Source: Nematostella vectensis
Taxonomy: Eukaryota; Cnidaria; Anthozoa; Actiniaria; Edwardsiidae
Assembly (NCBI RefSeq): GCF_932526225.1
Contig: NC_064043.1
Location: 8,363,501 to 8,423,500 of the forward strand
Direction of reading: 5' to 3'
Length of the DNA: 60,000 nucleotides
Of this stretch, positions 12,201 through 21,200 are shown piece after piece. Position 1 is the stretch's first letter, and every line of letters starts with the position of its first letter. The notes under the pieces were generated by a model that was given only the letters and a program-made list of their open reading frames with translations, had not been told where the DNA came from and did no database searches. The translations under genes and the position numbers were made by a program.

Positions 12201-15200
12201 TGTACTGCAGATATGTCCTAAATAACTCTAAGAAACTTAACATGCACAAAGAAAGCGCTTATGTCAGGTCGAGCAACGCTCCTATAGACGTGAAACATTA
12301 AAGAACGACAAATTCCACCACAAAGACATATAATATGTCACCTAAGGTTTTTGTCACCTCATAAACCACGTCTAGCGTATATCGTCCTCCGTAGATCCAT
12401 TTCTGCGGCATATAACGCTTAAGCAAAAGTGTAATCTCAAAGACACTACGCACTTTATTTACTTCATCAGAAGTCTATAAAAGGGCGAAAGATTCATTGA
12501 TTTAAATATCCTTGATGTCCATAGCTTACTGAAACTTTTCAGTACACGCATTCTCTCCTCTTGCCACCCTCTTAGTTATAAGAAGGGTTTGTGTCTAGGG
12601 AGATGGCCTACGTCCGTTGAGAACAAATTCCTCACTTGCCACCTTCTAAGCCGAAATTCGCAACTTATTCTAGATACGGTTACGCGATTTCACAACATAC
12701 ATAACGGCGAGTGTTGAATTCACGGACAGGCAAAATGCGTTTTGAGGCAAACATGGCATCTAATTAACGAATCTAAAAAAATTTGTCATGAGGTTCCACC
12801 CGGCTAAACAGAATCTTTTGAAGATTCTTATAAAAAACTGGCAACTTATCACGGATCTCAGCCTCATACGGCTAGAATCTTTAATGAACCTATAGTCTCT
12901 TATAGAAAGGAGAAACCGCTTATAGACTTTTAAGTCAGAGCTACAATCTCCCATAAAGGACTAGGTATCAAAGCAGATTTATTTGCAATTGTGGCGGGTG
13001 TGGCTGTTGGCAATATTACACAACCGAAGGTGAGCAAACTGAGATAGCAGACGCGAAGGAGGAACTCGCCATTCTCGTAGCCTCGGGGAAGTCGAGAGAA
13101 ATGGTAGGCAAGGCCCTGACTCACGACGACGTCAAACGCATGAGCGCCGAGGAGGTGAGGAAGTACCAGAGGCGATACGAGACCGCTCTAGCCAGCCGGA
13201 CTACAGACGCCCTGGCAGACAGCTTTCTGAAGCTTGCGACCAAGCTAGTAGGCATGGCGCTGCCGATAGACAGTGTGGTCGATCTTCACAATGACCTAGT
13301 GTCCGACTACATCGTCAACAACGAGCTCCGCATATTGTGCGGAAGCCTGGCTCTACGCCGCGGTCGTTTGATGGCTTTAGCCGCCGGGGCGTTACACATA
13401 GCGAGTCACGTGGACTGTCGTGCCGACACCGGAACGGCAAGCGCTGACGCGCGGAGCCAACGCGAGGTAGCAGCCGCGGACAGTGTCGAGCCCGCCATCC
13501 CAGAGTAGACGCTCATTTGAAAGCTCGCCACTCCTCCTACCACTTGGTACCAAGTACTTGGTTCCAAGTAGTTGACACCGCGTGTTCGCACGTCGACGCA
13601 GATGGAGGAACCTCAAGGAAGTACTAGTGCCCAGCCTGACGAACAACTTGCTCAAGAACTTGCCCAAGAACCTGGCAAACGGCATCAATAACCTGCACGC
13701 ACGCCTGTGGCTGCCGGGACGGCAGCGGCGCGAATCACGAGCCCCGAACCGCCCGCGACCCGACCTCACCCTGGACGAGTCGAAGCCGAAAGGCGCTTGG
13801 CAAAGTGGAACCGAATCAACAGAGCCAAGAAAGAGTCGCTTCGTGTCGCCGCTGCGCAGCAGCTGCCGGTGGCCCCGGGGCCGAGCGAGCCGCAGCCAGG
13901 ACGGCGCTTGCGAGCCGACGATGCCGCCTCCGGAACGGCAAGCGCTGGCATGCCTTCGGCACACACACCTGCCCCGGAGAGCAACTCTGCCTGGTCGGCC
14001 AGCTTGGTCATCGGGCTCGCTGGTCTTCTAGTGTCATTGACCGGCCTCTACACACGAAGGCGGGAGCTAGCTGCCGCGTTCACGCAGACACCAGCTGGTG
14101 GCCCCGGGGCCGAGCGAGCTACCGATCCGCACGCAGCGGCCGACGGCGGGACTCCGCCCGCAAGGCCGCTGCTGGCGGCCGCACAGCAGACCAAGGAGCG
14201 CGCTCCCGGGTCTCGGCTGTTATCCATGGAGTAAGCAGACATTTAGACACGAGGGCCCCACCCATATCCGCACGATGTCGACGACGCAGCAGAGCAAGAT
14301 TACAAAGACCATCACCGACGCCGCAGTCATAACCGGCCTCGTCGCCGGTATTGGATGGGTTGGGCGCAAGGTCTTACGCGAGGACTTCACCAAAGATCCC
14401 TCCGCGAACGCCATGAACTACGCAAAAATGACTGCCGCCGTCGCAGGTGCTGTCGCTTTGAAGGGTTACCTTGAGGACCAGAAAATCCTGCCCATGTAGT
14501 AGCGTGGGCCGTGTGTTAGACTCGTGCGCGCCTTGCGCATACACACAGCGCGTGGAGTGTGCTTCGCATAGACATGGCCTCTATCGCGATTTTGGTTGGC
14601 GGCGCCGTCCTAAACGCGACTGCATTCGTTGGTGACAACTACCTCGCAAAGTTCCTGTCGAACGATGAGAGCCCCGCCTTAGCCGAGAAGGAGATGCACG
14701 ACAAGGCCCTAGAGAAATACCAACAAGACTATGGACGCTACCAACAGCGGCGACAAAAAAATCCTCGATTGGCAAGCTCAAAGTCGCGAGAGAGGGTCCC
14801 TCGCAAAGCAGAACTTCACCGACACCGACTACGCGCTCAAACTCTACAACCAGACCTCCCTGGAGTCGATGCGGGCCCCCGAGCTGTCCGACTACTACGT
14901 CCCCAGCAAAACGCAGAAGAACGCCGAGTTGGCGTACATAGGCGCTGGCACTCTCGCCATCGGCTACGCAGCTAGCCGCTTGCTGTGACGCAGCTGCCGT
15001 CGAAACGCGTATACGTACGTATGCGTCTAGGCGGCCTTTTTCCATGCTGCGCGTATACGTGTACGTATACGTACGGCGAAGGCGCAGCAGACGGCATCCG
15101 CCTGTTGGAGACTGATTCCCCCGTCGCGATACGCACGTAATTGCCCACCGGAACGGCAAGCGCATGTCCGACGAAGAGCTCGATGCGTTCCTTCGTCCTA

Positions 15201-18200
15201 TATACTACGCCAGAGGTGGTTTCCAGGGAGTGACCGCTCTGCACGCCAAACTTCCCAAGGGCTCAGCCTCCATAGACCGAGCGCGTAGGTGGGTAACCTC
15301 GCAGCCCGTCGGGGGCTACACACAGACGCCCCCTCCTCCGACTACCTACGCCCACTTCTCGGAGCAGATACCAAACCGTATCCACCAGTCGGACCTGCTA
15401 TTTTTACCAACCGACCGCGGGTACAAGTATGCCCTGACTGTCGTTGACGTTGCTTCACGATATAAAGCCGCCCGCCCACTGAGGACTAAGAGCGCGGCCG
15501 TCGTCTCCCGCGAACTCGCTGGCATCTACGAAGAGGGACCTCTCACATGGCCTAAAGTCCTCATGGTTGATGACGGCACGGAGTTCAAGGGTGCTACCAC
15601 GAAGCTCCTAACAAACCACGGGGTGGAGGTCCGACGAACTGAGCCTGGGCACCACAGGAGCCAAGCTTTCGCCGAGTCTTTCCATCGCTGGCTGGCGCAG
15701 CGCCTATTCCGTGCGCAGTACTCGAAGGAGCTTGCGTCCGGCAAGACAAACCGCGAGTGGGTTACTGCTCTGCCAATCGTCATCTCGGACATGAACGCAA
15801 CGAAGACTCGCATGACTGGCCTTGCGCCTGAGGACGCCATAAAGCTGAGGCGCGTGCCTCTCAAAGCCGAAAAGCCCCCCTTAGAGGTCCCCTTGGAGGT
15901 CGGAACGGAGGTGTACATCGCCGTAAACGAGGAAGACCTTCAGGACAAGGGCCGACGGCGAGCGACGGACCCGTGGTGGACAAGCAAGGCGTACCCAATA
16001 CTAAAGAGGGTCATGGAGCCCGGACAGCCAGTGTTGTATTACACGGCGTACTCTAAGCACGGCTTCACGCGATCGCAGTTGCGTAGCGCGACGCCAGCGC
16101 GATCGAAAAAATCTTCTGGTCGCGCTAGCGTCACCCTAGCGCCACGCTAGCGCCACCCTAGCGTGATCAGCGCTTGTGCCTTCTATTGCAGCTAAGGCCC
16201 GTGAGTCTGACATTCCACTTGTAGTGACCCTGACTTTCGTCCCGCCGGTCGATACTGAAGCATTGGGGATGACTCTTGGTGTACCCCTGAAGCAGAAGCT
16301 GAGTGCCACAGAGCGTGCACTTCTTTTCCGCGTCAGCAATCATGCCGAGTACGTGGTCTACCGTCAGAACGTGGTGCGGCCCCGTGTACTTCGTGCGACC
16401 CTTTTGCCTGTCGTCTATAGCGTATTGCTTGATTCGCGCTATAATGAGCTCTTCACTGGGCGTAGCCTGCAGTCCTGCGGGGACCAAGGCACCTGGGGTG
16501 TCATCGGGGGGGATCACGCGGACTATCTGGTCGGCGAGCCGCACGCGGGAGATGCCGGTGTACACAGCATTCGTGATCCAGCCCTCTAAGCTGTGGTCTA
16601 TGATAAACAGACGTCTTGGGTTCTGGATGGTCTTGCCCTGCACCCGGTGGACTGTCCCCCAGCCCGCGTATTTCCACTCGAGGGGAAGCCCGTTAAGGAC
16701 CACGCCGAGAGGGACCTCGACTACCGTGCCTTTGTACGCGTCGACCTTCTCGCCCCTTTTGCCTGGCACGGGCACCGGCCGTCCTTGCTTGCGATAACGA
16801 TGCGCGACGCTAGGATCGGGGTCAAAGCGGATGGTTGCTGGCAGTCGGGGGTAGTTTTTCCTGTGGTGCTCTACCAATCGCTGCTGGACAAGGGCCCCCA
16901 TCTTGTTGGTCGAGCACACCCACATATCGCTTGGGTGGGCCTGCTCGATCGCCGCGTCGAACGCCACCCCACCCCACTCCTCTCGAAACACCTCAAGCTG
17001 TTGGGAGTCTGGCTGACACCAAATCCGGCCCTTTATGTCGTGGAGCCTGGAGGAGGGGGCGGCAGAGCCGCAGTCGAATGTACTGTACGGCTTTCCGCAG
17101 TCTTCACACAGGCAGCGGTAGTCGGACTCGAACCAGCGGATGTTCACTTGTGCCCACTCCTTGAGCATATCGTGAGGCCCCTCTTTATCTCCCCAGGGCG
17201 GGACCTGCCCATAGTCGCCACAACACACTACCTGACACGGCCGTGTGGCGAGATACCTTAGGATGGCGCGTAGCACTTTAGTCTGCACCTTACAGCACTC
17301 GTCAATGATGATTACTTATGCAAGACGGTCGAGTTTGTGCCCCAGCTCGGAAGGTCTCCACTCCTCTATCGGCTTCTCCGCTGGTATGCAGAGGTAGTGG
17401 TGGTAGGTTTGAGCCTTCACCGCGAGGCGCGGGTTGTTGCGATGGTCGTGGGCGAGGTCGTTCTCGGGGGTGAGCACCACAACGTTACGGCCACGGAACA
17501 TGCTCACCGCCCACTCGGTCTTCCCCGACCCTCCCTGGCCGGCTAGATACATCCTCGCAGAGGTTGCGGCCACCAGATCGCACGGCAGACTCGGCGCAGT
17601 GCTTGGCTCCCTAGCCAAGCACCCCGACCTCTTCGGACCCCAAGCCGCTTCGGGCCGCCACTCGTACCCAGGCCTCTTGTGGCGCCACTCTCCATACCTC
17701 GGATTTCGCTCCACGAGCTTCACACCACTGGGCACCGCCTTTGCGTATATGGCATCTGTGCACACTCGGAGGACGTCTTCGCAAGGGAACCGCCTCAACA
17801 TGCGTCGCAACGCTATGTTTGTGTACGCCAAGACGAAGGCCCTGATATGGTACCATTGTGAGCGCCGGACTCGGTCTTTGTATTGGATCAGATGAGCCCC
17901 GTCGGCATGCTCGAAGTTAAGTGGTCGGTGCCCGCAAGGAGGTTCGTCAGATACGCGGCTTCTTCACGGTCGCGGACTACGATCGAGGACTCGTCGCCAT
18001 GGCGAGCGCACTTGCCTACGAAACGCACAGCGAGATCTCGACCCTGCGAGTCTTCGCTGCCGGGGCCGGAGTGGGGGAACTTGATGGAGTCCTTTTTTCC
18101 GACGCTATACAACACCTCCCTCGCCGCGGCCATGGCGAGGTCACCCGAGTCTAGCAGGTCCTTGAGCTCTGGCGTGGTGATCCAGCCCTCGTTTTGTTCC

Positions 18201-21200
18201 AAGTGCTGCCCTACCCTCCCGGAAGTGTAGGGGTGGCAGGCCTCAGAGAACCCCCACTCGGTCAACTGAATGGCCCCGGTCAGTTGAAGAACCTCGCTCA
18301 ATGGCCGTCCCGCAACATCCGCGATACGATACACGTTCGTAGGGAAGCCGTATTTCCGTACCAGATCAATGGCGTCCGAGGCGCCGCCGAAGACACTGTC
18401 CTCGCATCCTAGGTACGCCGCACGCATGTCGATGTGAGCATGAGGCCGCGCCCCTAAGTTTTCCCTGCTATTCCACACTTTGGACTCAACCTGCGCCGCT
18501 CGCCAGACGTCCCTGTATTTAGGAGGCGTTGGCCTGATGTTTTCTCTTTGGGTCCACTTCTTGAAGCGATACCCTATTGCGCCGCCCATCGAGTGCGTAG
18601 CTTCGATGTACTCTTGGTAGGCTGGGAGCCATTGAGGATCATGTCCAGTCTCGTCTGTAAACGCCCTGTCGATAGCCCATCCGTCTTGTCCCAACCGGTA
18701 CAGTTTGCCTTCGTGCGTGACTATAACACGCCCACACAGCCAGACCCTCGTGCTTCTGGGGATCGCCCTGTTTATGAAGCGGATGAGCACCTCTCGCACC
18801 TTCGCCTCGTGCGTTTTTGCGGCGGCACTGGTAGCGCGTGGCGCTGCCTCTCCCTGACATAACGAACGAAGCTCCCTCTCAGCCTCGAAGTCTAGGCCGT
18901 GGACGCTCGCGATCGCAGGTGGTTCAGTCGGAAGCTCCGCCCAGGCGTGGTTATTGTGGCAAGGGATGCGTATTTGTGTGTACCTCCTTTCGTACTTCCC
19001 CGAGTCCCACAGGACGTTGCCCAGGGCGTCCACGGCTACCAGCTTTATCCCGAGCTTCCTTTCCATCTCAAACAGGTCTTCTTTGGTGCACCCCGTGGTG
19101 GCCAGCTTCTTGTCAAATCGCTCGAGGATCTTGCCTCGTGTCTTGGTTAGACCAAGGGAGCGCGAGGTGTCGCGATTCCTCAAGATTTCGGCAACATAGC
19201 TCACAACACAGTTAACGAAGGCGTCACCCCCCTCTCGCACAAACATTGGCCCAGGCTCACCATTTTGCTCAGGTAAAGGGCGAAGCTCGTATCTCACGTA
19301 GACAAGGTACTCTCGCCCCTTCTCCCAAATACCCGCATCGATGCCTTCCAGGGCGCCGACTGCGATTTGCCCCCCCCTTTTGACTAACAACCCACCGATC
19401 TTGTGCTCCGAGCGCCCTTCCTCCTCTGTGATTGGCGCCAATGGCTCTGCGGGGGCCTTACCAACGACCGTGAAGAGTCTGTAACGCCGGTCGGGGTCCA
19501 CCATCTCGAGCACCAGCGGAAGCACTGCGTTCGCCCGCAGAGACTCTCGCTCGTGCGAGACCCACCACACCGAGCCGTCGTCATTAATATCAGGCCCCCG
19601 CACAACCGGCTTTAGAGCAATCACACCTGTTCCACCAAGATCTCGCATCTCCTGGTGAACACTGGCGCTTATGTCTCGGCCCCGTAGAGTGGCATCCACG
19701 CTCGGGAACCGAGGATGGGCGCCGCCGACGAAGAGAGAGTAGTACGTCTCGGGGTCTAAGCTCTCCGGGCCCTCCTGCCGCCGTCCCGGCAGCAGAGGGT
19801 CAAACTCGCGCCAGACCTCCTCCGTCCACACCTTCTCCGGTACGAGCGGCTTAAGCAGCCTGTGTTTGACATCGTCGGGGATGTCCTCGTCCAGGATGTT
19901 TTGGACCAGCCCTGCCAGTACGGCAGGCGCCTCTTTGTCACGCATGCTATCGAGAATCTCCTCTATATAAGCGTCCATGTTTGGGTATACCCTGTGCCAC
20001 CCAATCTCCAACTGCCCGTATCACAACCGGCGGGATGAGTGCCCGGGTATGACCCGCGCCACCCAGTCTCTAACTGGGAGTTCGGGTATGCCCCGTGCCA
20101 CCCAGTCTCTAATTGACCATACCGCGGGCCGCGATGTCAGACAGGACGAGCGCGAACCGCTTCCGAGCGCGCCTCTCGACGCCACGCATCCACTGCCCTA
20201 CACGATTCGCTCCGCAGGGGCGGCACAACCGCGTCTCCGACCGAGTCCCTACGCCGCAGATCCTGCACGGCACGGCGAGGGGGATGCCCATACGGAGCCT
20301 TTGGAGGTGCACCTTGCAGTAGGTGTCCATGCACCTTCGGCCGCACGTGTTTGCGTGGCCGGCCTTCAGCCACCCGCAGTAATCCCTTCCGTACCTCATC
20401 CTTCGAACGCTCGGTATACCACAGGACATACGAATGTCTAATTGCAAACCCAACGCCTAATTAATTATTCATGAACGCGAAACACCTGAAGCCCTAATTA
20501 TTATTCGTGCACGCGAAACACCTGCGGCCCTAATTGATTATTCGTGTACGCGAAATCTATTTTGCCTACATTAACTTTTGCCGATTGTTTATGTACGTGA
20601 AATCGATTTGGCTTCGTCAACCTTTTAATTTTTAGATTTACGCATTTTTCTTCTTTACTTTTTGTAATTCTCAGCTATCTGTGCTGAAAATGAGATTTCT
20701 TCAATTATGGTGTGACGTGCGTTTTAGCCACCAAAGTAATTCAAGAATTGTCAACATGCGAGATTCGTTGTTTTGATTGACTCAAACTCCCCAACCAGGA
20801 GGAATCAGCCATGCTCTGGTTTGCACTGAAGCATTTTATCAAGTGACGTTATACAGACATAGATAGCACGTTTTCGGCTTTCTACTATTCTAATTCACCA
20901 AACTGCCATGGTGTCCAGAGAAGGATGATTCGTTGATTTGATTGACAAGAACTTCATAACTAGGAGGATTTAATCAAATTCTGAATTTACTCTGAGAATG
21001 CGCACTTATTCATTGAAGCAAAATTCTGAACAAAAAATAAACGCCTAATTTGAAGCGATAAATATTTTGATGTTTTCCTTATTCATGTCTACTACGTCAT
21101 TGATGTTTAGCAAAATTTTACATAGCCAAAACAACGGTGATTTATATGTATCATGAACCATGTATATATTTTTCTATAAAATATGTTATAGACTTTTCTA

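Larger units (their letters stand above)
5690..20614. mobile_element. Endogenous Polinton-like/adintovirus-like virus, degenerate copy
   Basis: A GC-rich block of about 15 kb bounded by inverted repeats and carrying a dense, compact gene set unlike the host flanks. It has a double-jelly-roll capsid gene, a penton/minor-capsid-like gene, an FtsK/HerA-type packaging ATPase, several small membrane proteins, an RVE integrase, a PolB-like/SF1 helicase/HNH replicase and a zinc-binding protein. An integrase plus capsid and ATPase places it with Polintons, adintoviruses and Polinton-like viruses. I recognise near relatives of several of these proteins among uncharacterised coral and hydra genome proteins. 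No adenovirus-type protease is visible. Lesions in at least seven genes make this copy inactive. The outer right end is missing and no target-site duplication can be defined. Confidence 0.85.

Noticed and set aside
13582-14332. Alternative plus frames over the 13602 gene
   Set aside because: Arginine- and serine-rich shadow translations. The membrane segment and family-like motifs lie in the frame of ATG 13602.
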